NCBI GenBank assembly: GCA_001028815.1
Contig: LDJB01000008.1
Location: 1 to 32,537 of the forward strand
DNA: 32,537 bases
Direction of reading: 5' to 3'
Origin: Peptococcaceae bacterium 1109
GTDB lineage: Bacteria; Bacillota; Limnochordia; Darwinibacteriales; Darwinibacteriaceae
Both the position numbers and the translations under genes were made by a program. The notes under the pieces are model-generated. The model was not told the origin of the DNA. It ran no database searches and was given only the letters and a program-made list of their open reading frames with translations. Shown here one piece after another: positions 1 through 8,142 of the stretch (position 1 is its first letter; each line of letters starts with the position of its first letter).

Positions 1-59
1 CGTATGTGGTTTCTCAACTCATTGGCCAGGAGGACATTGTCAAGGTACGCCCTCTTTAA
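1..59 (+). CDS. 3' end of a plus-strand gene, product unknown
   Basis: One plus-strand frame is open from the window edge to a TAA at 57-59 and reads protein-like, ending in SQLIGQEDIVKVRPL. Only about 18 residues are visible, too few to name a family. The gene converges on the GH2 operon and probably shares the terminator at 115-145. It could be a chance frame, but the composition and the terminator placement favour a true C-terminus. Confidence 0.4.
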   Translation, partial: YVVSQLIGQEDIVKVRPL

Positions 60-114
60 CGCTTACAAAACTTCCATCTCCTGCCAGCCCCTCCGTTCGT
101 GTTAGGAAGCACAA

Positions 115-145
115 AAAACCGGCTGAGCTTATCTCAACCGGTTTT
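115..145 (-). terminator. intrinsic terminator closing the GH2 operon, probably bidirectional
   Basis: AAAACCGG (115-122) pairs with CCGGTTTT (138-145), and an inner TGAG/CTCA adds to the stem. Read on the minus strand the hairpin runs into a T tract, just after the GH2 stop codon. On the plus strand it also ends in TTTT, so it can serve the convergent gene at the left edge. Confidence 0.85.
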
Positions 146-150
146 CCTGC

Positions 151-1938
151 TCATCGTTCGGGGTCCACTCCGAAGATGGCCTTGAATCTGTCGGGGTCCA
201 CTTTTGGTTTGCGGTCGTATGTCATGAGGCCGTTGACCTCCTGCTCTACATCTGTCAGCTGTGTGTAGCAGAAACCGCAGATTTCGTCCTCATCCAGGAT
301 AACCTGCGTCAGCGCGGCCATCCGCTCAAGCATTTCCTCATAGCTCTTTGCCGACTCTCCATACCCCCAGCCTTCTGCCCCCTGCTCTTCCGCCTTAACT
401 CCACCATATTCGGTGATCATGATGGGCTGCCCTTGATACGGGAAACCATCAAGCAAAATCTGATTGCCGTGAGTAAAGACACTGGTGTGACGGTCTTCTT
501 TGAACGCTGCATACTTCCTGCGGAGGTCATCGGCGTCTTGCGTGTAGTCATGGATGGCGATAATATCCGTCACCGCCTGGTGCCAGCCATCGTTGCCTAC
601 CACGAGCCTGGTTGGATCCAGGCACTTCGTCAGATGATAGAGTGTGATCAGATAATGCACCAGACGGGGATCACCTGAGAACTCTTTCCGCGTGAGCTGG
701 TCCACACCCCACGATTCATTCACAGGCACCCATGCCATTACCGATGGATGGTTGTAATGCTGGATTACGAGCTGCTGCCATTCAGATGTGATGTTTTGGC
801 ACAGCTCTTCATCGTAGATGTACGGCGCAGGCATCTCGCACCAGGCGAGCAGCCCCAGCTTGTCGCAGAAATAATAGTAATACGGATCCTCAAACTTCTG
901 GTGTTTGCGTGCCCCGTTGAATCCAAAGGCCTTGGTCATCTCCACATCATAGCGAATGGCATCGATGCTTGGCGGAGTGTACACTCCTTCAGGCCAGAAC
1001 CCTTGGTCGAGTATCATGCGCAGGTAGTACGGCTCGTTGTTTAGGTAGATTTTGCCGTTTTCCGCATGGACCTTGCGCATGCCGGCGTACGTTTGCACTT
1101 CATCTAACACTTGGCTCCCCTTGAGCAGAGTAAACTTTACATCATACAAGACAGGTGATTCAGGCCACCACAGCTGCGCATCGGGGATCTCAAGGGTCAA
1201 CACCCCATCTCTCCGGGGGATAATATCTGAGAAAAACGTGTGCTTCTCTTCGATATCTGTGGTGAGACTCGCTACCTGCTGGCCATCTAAGGATACATCA
1301 CACTTGAGGGTCAGCCCTGGCTCAAAGCCGCTTAACCAGTAGTCGATGCACAGTGTTCCCTTGTCAATATCCGGAACCATGCGCACGTGATCAAGATAAG
1401 TGCCTCCCACTGCCTCCAGCCAGACTGACTGCCAGATCCCTGTCACAGGGGTATACCAGCAGCCGAAGTTTTCGTACCGGGCCTTCTGCTTGCCCCTGGA
1501 CTGGCTGGTCAGGGGGCGGTCCACAACCCGGACTGTGATGGTGTTGGCACCAGAGCACAAGAAAGGAGCGATGTCCAACGTGAAGCTAGCGTAGCCGCCC
1601 TTGTTCTCTCCCGCAAGGTGGCCGTTGATCCAGACAATAGCGTGATAGTCTACCGCCCCGAAATGGAGCAGAATCCCCTTCCCTTCCCATTCGGGAGGCA
1701 GGGTAAACTCCCGCTGATACCACACAATCTCATGTACCTCTTGAATGTTTACTCCGCTGTAAGGTGATTGATAGCAGAAGGGCACCTCAATTTGCACCCC
1801 GTTTGGAAGTGGGTTCCGGAACCACTCCTGCACTATACCTTCGTCGCGATCGTCAAATGCAAAGAACCATGGGCCATTAAGGGTTTGCCACTGATTACGT
1901 ACAAAATGTGGCCTGGGATACTCGCTGCGTAGGGCCAA
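151..1938 (-). CDS. glycoside hydrolase family 2 (beta-galactosidase/beta-glucuronidase-like)
   Basis: A cytoplasmic retaining glycosidase, 595 residues, with no signal peptide. The GH2 order is visible: an N-terminal sugar-binding jelly roll (about 1-180, beginning SEYPRPHFVRNQWQTLNG), an immunoglobulin-like sandwich (about 180-290), and a TIM barrel from about 295. The acid/base is probably E408 in WVPVNESWG and the nucleophile E510 in MITEYGG. At under 600 residues it is a compact GH2 without the C-terminal domains of LacZ. The start is TTG, set by AAAGGAG 8 bases upstream. It is the last gene of the lacI, binding protein, permease, permease operon, so it likely cleaves an imported oligosaccharide or glycoside. 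The sugar (galactoside, glucuronide or other) cannot be read from the sequence. Confidence 0.93.
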   Translation of the reverse strand: MALRSEYPRPHFVRNQWQTLNGPWFFAFDDRDEGIVQEWFRNPLPNGVQIEVPFCYQSPYSGVNIQEVHEIVWYQREFTLPPEWEGKGILLHFGAVDYHAIVWINGHLAGENKGGYASFTLDIAPFLCSGANTITVRVVDRPLTSQSRGKQKARYENFGCWYTPVTGIWQSVWLEAVGGTYLDHVRMVPDIDKGTLCIDYWLSGFEPGLTLKCDVSLDGQQVASLTTDIEEKHTFFSDIIPRRDGVLTLEIPDAQLWWPESPVLYDVKFTLLKGSQVLDEVQTYAGMRKVHAENGKIYLNNEPYYLRMILDQGFWPEGVYTPPSIDAIRYDVEMTKAFGFNGARKHQKFEDPYYYYFCDKLGLLAWCEMPAPYIYDEELCQNITSEWQQLVIQHYNHPSVMAWVPVNESWGVDQLTRKEFSGDPRLVHYLITLYHLTKCLDPTRLVVGNDGWHQAVTDIIAIHDYTQDADDLRRKYAAFKEDRHTSVFTHGNQILLDGFPYQGQPIMITEYGGVKAEEQGAEGWGYGESAKSYEEMLERMAALTQVILDEDEICGFCYTQLTDVEQEVNGLMTYDRKPKVDPDRFKAIFGVDPER

Positions 1939-1959
1939 ATCTATTTCTCCTTTCTCTAA

Positions 1960-2796
1960 CTAACCTTTCAAACCAGTGAGGGCGATGCCCTGGATAAACT
2001 GCCTCTGGAACATCAGGAACACCACGAAGACCGGCAAGGACGCAATTACCGCACCAGCCATCTGGATGCCGTACTCACGCCCGTAATAACCTGCTAGGGT
2101 AGAAAGGCCAATGGGAAGCGTGTACATGTCCTGCGTCGATATGGCAATCAGCGGCCACATAAAGTCATTCCACGCCCAGACAAAAGTAACAATGGCCAGA
2201 GCAGAAAGGGCCGGCTTAGCTAGGGGCAGTGCGATCTGCACAAAGACCCGGTAGCGGCTTGCGCCATCGATGGCCGCGGCTTCTTCCAGGTCGTGGGGAA
2301 GGCTCAAGAAGAACTGCCTCAGCATGAACACCCCAATGGCCACCCCCAGGCGGGGCAGGACCAATGCTAGATGGGTGTTAAGTAGGGTTGCTTCATTGAG
2401 CATGAAAAATAGCGGAATCATGGTCACCTGGGCGGGGACCATCAACGTTGCAACTACGATCATGAAAAGGACGTCTCTTCCAGGAAAGCTGATCCGGGCA
2501 AAGGCATACCCTGCCATAGAATCGATGGCCAGCACGCCAAAGGTTGCTGCAGCAGCGACGATCACGCTGTTAAGCAGCCATTTAAACAATGCGGCCCGCT
2601 CCAGCACCCCCTGGTAGTTGCTCAGCGTGAAAACCGCTGGAATCCAGCGGGGAACAGCCTCCATGATCATGCTTTCTGGTTTCAAAGATGTGGAAACCAT
2701 CCAGAGAACAGGCAACACCCAAAGAATGCCTACAATGTACATGACCAGTGTACCGAAGACTCTGCCAGTTGACATTTTCCGCCTCACTGCCGACAT
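1960..2796 (-). CDS. carbohydrate ABC transporter permease, MalG type
   Basis: An inner-membrane permease of the CUT1 sugar importer class, 278 residues with about six transmembrane helices. The cytoplasmic EAA loop that docks the ATPase is clear (EEAAAIDGASRYRVF, then LPLAKP). It starts with ATG; the GGGAG of its ribosome-binding site lies at the stop of the upstream permease (three bases between genes), so the two are probably translationally coupled. It forms a heterodimer with the product of 2800-3684 and takes substrate from the binding protein at 3754-4980. No ATPase gene is nearby, so it probably uses a shared MsmX/UgpC-type ATPase encoded elsewhere. Confidence 0.93.
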   Translation of the reverse strand: MSAVRRKMSTGRVFGTLVMYIVGILWVLPVLWMVSTSLKPESMIMEAVPRWIPAVFTLSNYQGVLERAALFKWLLNSVIVAAAATFGVLAIDSMAGYAFARISFPGRDVLFMIVVATLMVPAQVTMIPLFFMLNEATLLNTHLALVLPRLGVAIGVFMLRQFFLSLPHDLEEAAAIDGASRYRVFVQIALPLAKPALSALAIVTFVWAWNDFMWPLIAISTQDMYTLPIGLSTLAGYYGREYGIQMAGAVIASLPVFVVFLMFQRQFIQGIALTGLKG

Positions 2797-2799
2797 CCC

Positions 2800-3684
2800 T
2801 TACAGCTCCCTTCTTCCCATTACCCGCCATTGGACAATGGTCAGCACAAACATGATGAAGAACAGGACATACGCAATTGCCGAAGCATAGCCCATGCGGA
2901 AGTAGCGGAAACCCTGCTCATACAGGTACTGGACAACTGTGCGCGTGCTCCCATATGGGCCTCCGCCGGTCATCACAAACACCTGCCCGAACACCTGAAA
3001 CGAAGCAATGACCTGCATGATGACAACAAAGATTGTCGTGGGGCGCACAAGGGGAACGGTGATCCTGAGGAAGCTCTTCACAGGGCCCGCTCCGTCGATG
3101 CGCGCCGCTTCGTAAAGCTCTTCAGGTATATCCTGCAGTGCTGCGAGGAAGACCACCAAGTTGAACCCAATAGTCCACCAGATGGTGGCTAGTGCTATGG
3201 AAGGCATGGCCGTCCGGGCCTCTGCAAGCCAGCCCAAGGGCGCAATCCCCATCTTTCCTAGATAGTAGTTGACCAACCCGTAATTGCGCTGCAGCATCCA
3301 GCGCCAGACAATGCCCACAATGGATACGGTGAGAAGGTAGGGAAAGAAGATCATGCCTCGCACAAGTGTCCTACCCCGGAAGGGATAGTTAAGCCCTGCC
3401 GCGAGGAGCAGGCCTAGAATCACTAGGGGAGGCGTCGTCAACAGGACGAAGTAGACAGTATGCCACAGGGAACTTCGGAAGTTATTGTCCGTCCAGAGCT
3501 GACGGTAGTTTTCCAGGCCGACCCAAACGGGATCACCGAAAATCCCCCAGTTATGAAAGCTCATGTAGAATCCCTGGATCAGGGGATATAAGACCACGAC
3601 GACCAACACAATTAAGAAAGGTAGCAGGAGCACATAACCGGCAATGGCATCAGAAACACGTTTGCTGAATCCGGAGAACTTCAT
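2800..3684 (-). CDS. carbohydrate ABC transporter permease, MalF/UgpA type
   Basis: Partner permease of the first sugar importer, 294 residues. It has an N-terminal membrane helix after a basic start (MKFSGFSKRVSDAIAG), further helices, and the EAA motif YEAARIDGAGPVKSF followed by VPLVRP. The C-terminal part contains MTGGGPYGSTRT, usual in MalF/UgpA-type sugar permeases. It starts at ATG with GAGGGGG 7 bases upstream. A strong hairpin at 3711-3740 separates it from the binding-protein gene, which may lower its expression relative to that gene. Confidence 0.93.
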   Translation of the reverse strand: MKFSGFSKRVSDAIAGYVLLLPFLIVLVVVVLYPLIQGFYMSFHNWGIFGDPVWVGLENYRQLWTDNNFRSSLWHTVYFVLLTTPPLVILGLLLAAGLNYPFRGRTLVRGMIFFPYLLTVSIVGIVWRWMLQRNYGLVNYYLGKMGIAPLGWLAEARTAMPSIALATIWWTIGFNLVVFLAALQDIPEELYEAARIDGAGPVKSFLRITVPLVRPTTIFVVIMQVIASFQVFGQVFVMTGGGPYGSTRTVVQYLYEQGFRYFRMGYASAIAYVLFFIMFVLTIVQWRVMGRREL

Positions 3685-3710
3685 ATTGTTGCCCCCTCTT
3701 TATTGCGGGT

Positions 3711-3740
3711 GATGTGGTGCCCGCTAGGGGGCACCACATC
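3711..3740 (-). promoter_or_regulatory. intercistronic stem-loop between binding protein and permease
   Basis: A perfect 12-bp stem (GATGTGGTGCCC with GGGCACCACATC) around a 6-base loop, directly after the binding-protein stop. There is no T tract, so partial termination or protection of the upstream mRNA from 3' decay is more likely than full termination. The second ABC operon has a hairpin in the same place (11532-11556). Confidence 0.7.
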
Positions 3741-3753
3741 ATCAATCAATCTC

Positions 3754-4980
3754 TTAGCGCACGAGGCTGCCAATAATCTGCTCTAGCGTCTTGAGGGCTT
3801 CTTCCGGAGTCTTCACGCCGGCAGTTACAGCCTGTACTTCTTCGTTCAGGGCTGTCTCGATTTCCAGCACGTTAGGATGCTGCGGGAGATAGACAACGGT
3901 CTCAGCCTGGGCTGCATAATCTGGACGGTAGGGCAGAGCCTTGAATTCTGGGCTTTCCAGAACAGACTGCCTGGTTGGGATGTGTCCCGCAAGAGCCCAC
4001 ATGTAGGAGTTCTCTGTCATCCAGTCAACGAAGGTGAGGACCGCATCCATCTTCGCTTTATCTGCTCCGCCGCGCTGCACTGGGATCACAAAGGCGTGAG
4101 AGTTTGCCCAGCCTGCAGGTGAGCCGAACAGGGTTGGCCACGGAACTACGCCGAAGTTCAGGCCTTCGATCTGCTCTAGGTAGCCTGTGACCCATACGCC
4201 ATTGAAGTGGAAAGCAGCATCGCCCTGGGCAAAGATAGCCACGGACTCGTCGTAGCCGATGACCAGCTCAGGATATGCCAGGGGGATAGATGCCCAGAAG
4301 GTCAAGGTCTCCAAGGCTTCGGGGCTGTTGATAGTTACTTCATTACCCACGAAGACGTCTCCGCCAGCCTGTTTCAGGAACGCGTACCAGCCTCTCCAGC
4401 TGTTACCTACATACTCCACACTTAGCGGGTAATGCCCGGCAGCATCGATCTTGTCGATCAAAGCCCGGAATTCTTCTGGGCTTGTGGGCGGGTCAAACTC
4501 GCCTGCACTGTTTAAGAGGCCGAGCTCTCCCAAGATGTCCTTGTTGTAGTAGAGGACCCATGGATGGACATCCAGTGGAATGCCATATTGCTTGCCTTGG
4601 TAATTCAGGCCCGTCCAAGCACTCTCTACATAGTCATCTACCGGGATGTTGCGGCTTGCCAGCTCTTCATCGAAGGGCAGCAGCATGCCCTGGTTGGCGT
4701 AGGCCGGGACATGAGTGGTGTGCATAATGGCTACATCTGGCCCGATTCCGCCTGCGATGGAGGTGAGCAATCTGTTGTAATAGTCATCCCAAGTTACGCC
4801 ACTCACTTCCACCCGGATATCAGGGTGCGTTTCGTTGAAATTCTGTACCATAGCGGACATGAACTCGCCATCGCCACCGCTGAAGTTGTTCCAGAAGTTG
4901 ACGACAATCTCAGCAGCCACTGGCTGAGCGGGCAGAGCAACAAGCAGAAGAAGTAGAACAACGACAAACAGTCTCTTCAC
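3754..4980 (-). CDS. extracellular sugar-binding protein of ABC importer (family 1)
   Basis: Captures the substrate outside the membrane and delivers it to the two permeases downstream. I place the start at GTG 4980, because AAGGAGG lies 8 bases upstream; an ATG at 4998 would overlap that site. This gives 408 residues beginning VKRLFVVV, with a Sec signal peptide ending near PVAA before EIVVNFW. There is no lipobox cysteine, so anchoring is not obvious in a single-membrane cell. Family-1 features include NFWNNFSGGDGEF near the N-terminus, the repeated Trp/Tyr-rich pocket segments, and GVWVTGYLEQ in the middle. The neighbouring GH2 suggests an oligosaccharide or glycoside ligand. Confidence 0.92.
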   Translation of the reverse strand: MKRLFVVVLLLLLVALPAQPVAAEIVVNFWNNFSGGDGEFMSAMVQNFNETHPDIRVEVSGVTWDDYYNRLLTSIAGGIGPDVAIMHTTHVPAYANQGMLLPFDEELASRNIPVDDYVESAWTGLNYQGKQYGIPLDVHPWVLYYNKDILGELGLLNSAGEFDPPTSPEEFRALIDKIDAAGHYPLSVEYVGNSWRGWYAFLKQAGGDVFVGNEVTINSPEALETLTFWASIPLAYPELVIGYDESVAIFAQGDAAFHFNGVWVTGYLEQIEGLNFGVVPWPTLFGSPAGWANSHAFVIPVQRGGADKAKMDAVLTFVDWMTENSYMWALAGHIPTRQSVLESPEFKALPYRPDYAAQAETVVYLPQHPNVLEIETALNEEVQAVTAGVKTPEEALKTLEQIIGSLVR

Positions 4981-5003
4981 AAGAACTACCTCCTTCATAG
5001 GCT

Positions 5004-5017
5004 TAAGTCTGGACTTA
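5004..5017. promoter_or_regulatory. 14-bp palindrome upstream of the sugar-binding protein
   Basis: TAAGTC-TG-GACTTA is a perfect inverted repeat in the 106-base gap between lacI and the binding-protein gene, just ahead of the ribosome-binding site. It could be an operator for the upstream LacI regulator or a small leader hairpin. It does not resemble the AACGTT repeats at 6169-6191. Confidence 0.35.
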
Positions 5018-5086
5018 GGGTATCAGTTACAGCAGAATCCTACAAAGCGAGCAGCATTATCTTTCCTTTCCCTCAGCTCCCTCCCT

Positions 5087-6139
5087 TCACAGATGGGGTG
5101 TAGTCTCTCTGACAATCAACTCAACTGGAACGCGGACCACCTTGGTTTCCGCGCCACTGCCGTTGATAGCTTTGCTGACATAATCCACGGCCTCCCAGGC
5201 GAGCCTATCTTTGGGAATCCTGACAGTTGTGAGGGCGGGATTGTGGAAAGCTGCCCACTCAATGTCGTCAATGCCCACCACGGCCATATCCTCAGGGATG
5301 CGCAAGCCGTGTCGCTGGGCCGCGTACATCACGCCCATGGCCGTCAGGTCGTTTACCGCCACTATCCCAAATGGGGGTTTGAGGCTGCCAATGATCCTCT
5401 CCCCAATCACCTCTCCTGCAGTAATATCTGAAGTGCCAGCCAGCCTGTGATAGGTCTCCACGGTAGCGGTGATGCCTGTGTACCCCTTGCTCAGCTCTTC
5501 CCAGGCTGCCACACGCTCGGAGAACACCGGATTGTATTCTTCGCTCGCCAGGCGGGCATCTGCCATCACTAGCCGCTCATAGCCGCACCGATACAAGTAG
5601 TCTAGGGCTAGGGCTATCGCCTGCTTGTTGTCCACATAGACCTCATGAAACAGGCCTGGCGCTGCAGTGTAAGGCTCGATGGCTGCCACAGGCAGGCGAC
5701 TGCGCTTAAGCAGCTTGGCGAGATCAGGCGGCATGGTTCCCCAAGTTACAACACCGCTAATGCGATCCTGAACGAGGGCCTTAACCGCGCCCATGGATTC
5801 TTCATCCACGGCCACGTAGGACAGATAGAAACCAGAGCGGCTGACTGCCTCCTGGATCTGGTGCATAACGATGCCGAAGAAGGGGTGGGAGAAGAAACCC
5901 TCCGCTCCTTTTGTCCGTCCCTCGTACAAGGATAGGAAGAGTATAGATCTGTACTTCTTGCCCAGGCGGAGGTTGCGCGCCTCTCTGTTCGGTTGGTAGT
6001 TGAGGCGTGTCGCTATCTCCCAGATGCGCTCCTGCGTATCTTTGGCGATCCCGAACTCATCACCCCGGTCATTCAGCACTTTGGAGACTGTTGTCACCGA
6101 TACTCCTGCCGCTTGGGCAATGTCCTTTAAACGAACCAT
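5087..6139 (-). CDS. LacI-family transcriptional regulator
   Basis: A sugar-responsive DNA-binding repressor or activator, 350 residues. The N-terminal LacI helix-turn-helix is clear (KDIAQAAGVSVTTVSKVLN, residues about 5-23), followed by the hinge region and a periplasmic-binding-protein-like effector domain (for example AVVGIDDIEWAAFHNPALTTV near the C-terminus). The start is ATG with AAGGA 7 bases upstream. It is the promoter-proximal gene of the binding protein, permease, permease, GH2 operon, so it most likely controls that operon and itself. A pair of AACGTT-containing repeats lies just upstream. Confidence 0.94.
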   Translation of the reverse strand: MVRLKDIAQAAGVSVTTVSKVLNDRGDEFGIAKDTQERIWEIATRLNYQPNREARNLRLGKKYRSILFLSLYEGRTKGAEGFFSHPFFGIVMHQIQEAVSRSGFYLSYVAVDEESMGAVKALVQDRISGVVTWGTMPPDLAKLLKRSRLPVAAIEPYTAAPGLFHEVYVDNKQAIALALDYLYRCGYERLVMADARLASEEYNPVFSERVAAWEELSKGYTGITATVETYHRLAGTSDITAGEVIGERIIGSLKPPFGIVAVNDLTAMGVMYAAQRHGLRIPEDMAVVGIDDIEWAAFHNPALTTVRIPKDRLAWEAVDYVSKAINGSGAETKVVRVPVELIVRETTPHL

Positions 6140-6168
6140 CGTCTTGTCCTTTCCTGAAACGAATACTA

Positions 6169-6191
6169 CTACAACGTTAATCTACAACGTT
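6169..6191. promoter_or_regulatory. tandem LacI-type operator candidate
   Basis: The 10-mer CTACAACGTT occurs twice (6169-6178 and 6182-6191), spaced 13 bp start to start, each containing the palindrome AACGTT. LacI-family operators usually centre on a CG step, as here. The repeats lie between lacI and a divergent gene stub, as expected for an autoregulated divergent promoter. Confidence 0.55.
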
Positions 6192-6359
6192 CACTGTGAC
6201 TATGTATTTCCACAAAACGATGGAAACTCCTTCTTTGCTAAAGGGGTTTTTACATTTGTGATTTGGTTTCTAGTGGAGACTGCTTTAGATGCTGTGCTGG
6301 AGGTGTGGAAGGAAATGGCTGTGCAGGGAAAGACATTCACGTTCAAGAGGTGATGAGTC

Positions 6360-6528
6360 GTGAAGATTTCTGGCATGGAGGAGATCGGGAAGGCAAGGGT
6401 ATTGGCTGTGGAGGATTATCCACAACGCAGTGATTGAAGCGCGCAAAATAAAGCCAGAGATACCTCTAATCGGTAACGACGGCATACCTCTTAGGGATGA
6501 GATAGAAATGGTCAAAGTGATCGCTTCT
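6360..6528 (+). pseudogene. frameshifted 5' stub of a gene divergent from lacI, family unknown
   Basis: A GTG at 6360, preceded by AGAGGTGA, opens a frame MKISGMEEIGKARVLAVEDY that stops at 6437. The next frame (+1) from about 6415 continues as IHNAVIEARKIKPEIPLIGN and then DGIPLRDEIEMVKVIA. Restoring two bases (TAT to TATAT near 6417-6420) joins the two parts into one plausible polypeptide. The coding signal ends where the MATE gene's 3' end begins, so the gene is also truncated. I do not recognise the family. Position, ribosome-binding site and composition argue for a relic; chance is the alternative. Confidence 0.4.
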
Positions 6529-7902
6529 TCAGGCGGCAGCTTCTCTGGTCACATTCTTGATCCACTTGTTGCCCCGGAGGCGGTAATAGGCAATAATCCA
6601 CTTGAAGTACTGATCCACTCTAGTGGCGAAAAACACCCAAGGAAGGGGCCACTTCCACACAAAGGCAGCCAGGTAAGTCATGGGAAGGACGATCAGCCAG
6701 CCGCAGATCATGTCCACCAGGGCTACGAAGCGGCTGTCCCCTGCTCCGCGGTTGATGCCCACAAAGCAAGCCGCGTGGTAGGAGGTGCCCAGCATGCTTA
6801 CGGCCATGATGAACATGATATCCACGCTCAGCTTAAAGACTTCTGGATCCCTACTGGAACCGTAGAGTGAAGTAAAAGGAACGCGCAGCATGTATACAAC
6901 GCTGGCCATGATGACTCCCACGACCACAAACATCAGCTGAATAGTCTTGGAGTACTCCCTGGCTGTATCGTATTCACCTCTCCCAACTGCTTTACCCACC
7001 ACAACTGCGGCGCCACCAGCGAGGCCGAAGGTAAAGAGGGTTCCTAGGTTGTAGAGGGATGTGGCGATACTGTTGGCTGCCATGAAAGCCCCACCTAAGC
7101 GGCCAATAATCGCCATCTTAAGTAGCCCAATTAAAGCCCACTGAGCATCAGTTATGCCCACCGGCAGCCCGTAGAAGAGGTAATCCTTGACCATAGTCTT
7201 GTCGATGACCATGAAATCCTGGATCTTAACCTTGATCTGCTTCTGTACCCTAAAGGTGTAGTACACCACCAAAACCATTTCTCCAAGGCGAGCCAGCAAA
7301 GTAGCTAAGGCAGCCCCTCTGATGCCCAAGGCTGGAAAGCCAAGCTTCCCGAAGATCAGGACGTAGTTTAAGCCGATGTTTACCACCAGCGCATAGACGG
7401 CAGTGTAGGTGGTGATGCGCACCACTTCAATGGTTCGCAGCATGCCTACTAAGGCGGTGGATATGGCAAAGAAGATGTAGGAAAAGCAGACGATCCTGAG
7501 ATAATCAAGGGCCAACGAAGTGATCCGCGCATCCCCCTTGTCAATCACGAGCCCCACCATGGCCTTGGGGAAGAGCGTGATAGCTGCGACCACCAAAATC
7601 GCTAGACCCGCGCAGATCCACATCACAACAGCAAAGATCTGCTTGATCCGCTCCATGTCCTTCTTACCCCAATACTGGGCGATCAGCACAGCTGAGCCCC
7701 CAACTAGTCCAGCTAGTGCCGCTGTCACCAGGGCGGTAATGCTGTTCACCTGCGCCGCGGCTGCCTGGGCAAACATGCCATCAGGAGTAAGGGAGACCAT
7801 GATATCGTCCGCCACTGCCACTAAGTAGCCAAGAAGTGACTGGAGGGCAATGGGAATCGCGATCTTAAACATCACCTGGTAGAAGTCTTTATCCTTGACC
7901 AT
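6529..7902 (-). CDS. MATE-family multidrug/cation efflux protein
   Basis: A multi-helix inner-membrane antiporter of the MATE (NorM/DinF) type that extrudes compounds using a Na+ or H+ gradient. I start it at ATG 7902 (MVKDKDFYQVMFKIAIPIAL) because GGAG lies 7 bases upstream; a longer frame from 7956 lacks such a site. This gives 457 residues, normal for the family, with about twelve transmembrane helices in two similar halves. It is separated from the PHP operon by the terminator at 8076-8122, so it should have its own promoter in 7903-8075. Substrate cannot be inferred. Confidence 0.93.
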   Translation of the reverse strand: MVKDKDFYQVMFKIAIPIALQSLLGYLVAVADDIMVSLTPDGMFAQAAAAQVNSITALVTAALAGLVGGSAVLIAQYWGKKDMERIKQIFAVVMWICAGLAILVVAAITLFPKAMVGLVIDKGDARITSLALDYLRIVCFSYIFFAISTALVGMLRTIEVVRITTYTAVYALVVNIGLNYVLIFGKLGFPALGIRGAALATLLARLGEMVLVVYYTFRVQKQIKVKIQDFMVIDKTMVKDYLFYGLPVGITDAQWALIGLLKMAIIGRLGGAFMAANSIATSLYNLGTLFTFGLAGGAAVVVGKAVGRGEYDTAREYSKTIQLMFVVVGVIMASVVYMLRVPFTSLYGSSRDPEVFKLSVDIMFIMAVSMLGTSYHAACFVGINRGAGDSRFVALVDMICGWLIVLPMTYLAAFVWKWPLPWVFFATRVDQYFKWIIAYYRLRGNKWIKNVTREAAA

Positions 7903-8075
7903 AGCACATCTCCACTGTTTCCTAGAATTGAGGGGACTCCGTAAAGGGTATTCCACTGCCTGGGGGAATGTGTGGCTTGACAGGCAGCTCAGACCAGGGA
8001 AGCCAACTCTACTCCATCATAACCCATCTTCCTTAGCGTTTCCATTCCAAAATCCCAATTTGGGAAAGCATAAGC

Positions 8076-8122
8076 AAAAGACTGGATGCAATCACCAGAA
8101 ACGGGACCGATTGCACCCAGTC
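8076..8122 (-). terminator. terminator of the RpiR-to-PHP operon
   Basis: GACTGGATGCAATC (8080-8093) pairs with GATTGCACCCAGTC (8109-8122), 14 positions with one mismatch. On the minus strand the stem is followed by TTTT. It lies 20 bases after the PHP-protein stop codon and marks the end of the second sugar operon. Confidence 0.85.
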
Positions 8123-8142
8123 AGCTGTGCCGGCTACCTCCA

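Noticed and set aside
6285-6515. A 76-codon minus-strand frame upstream of lacI
   Set aside because: No ribosome-binding site; the plus strand offers a better relic with a start signal.
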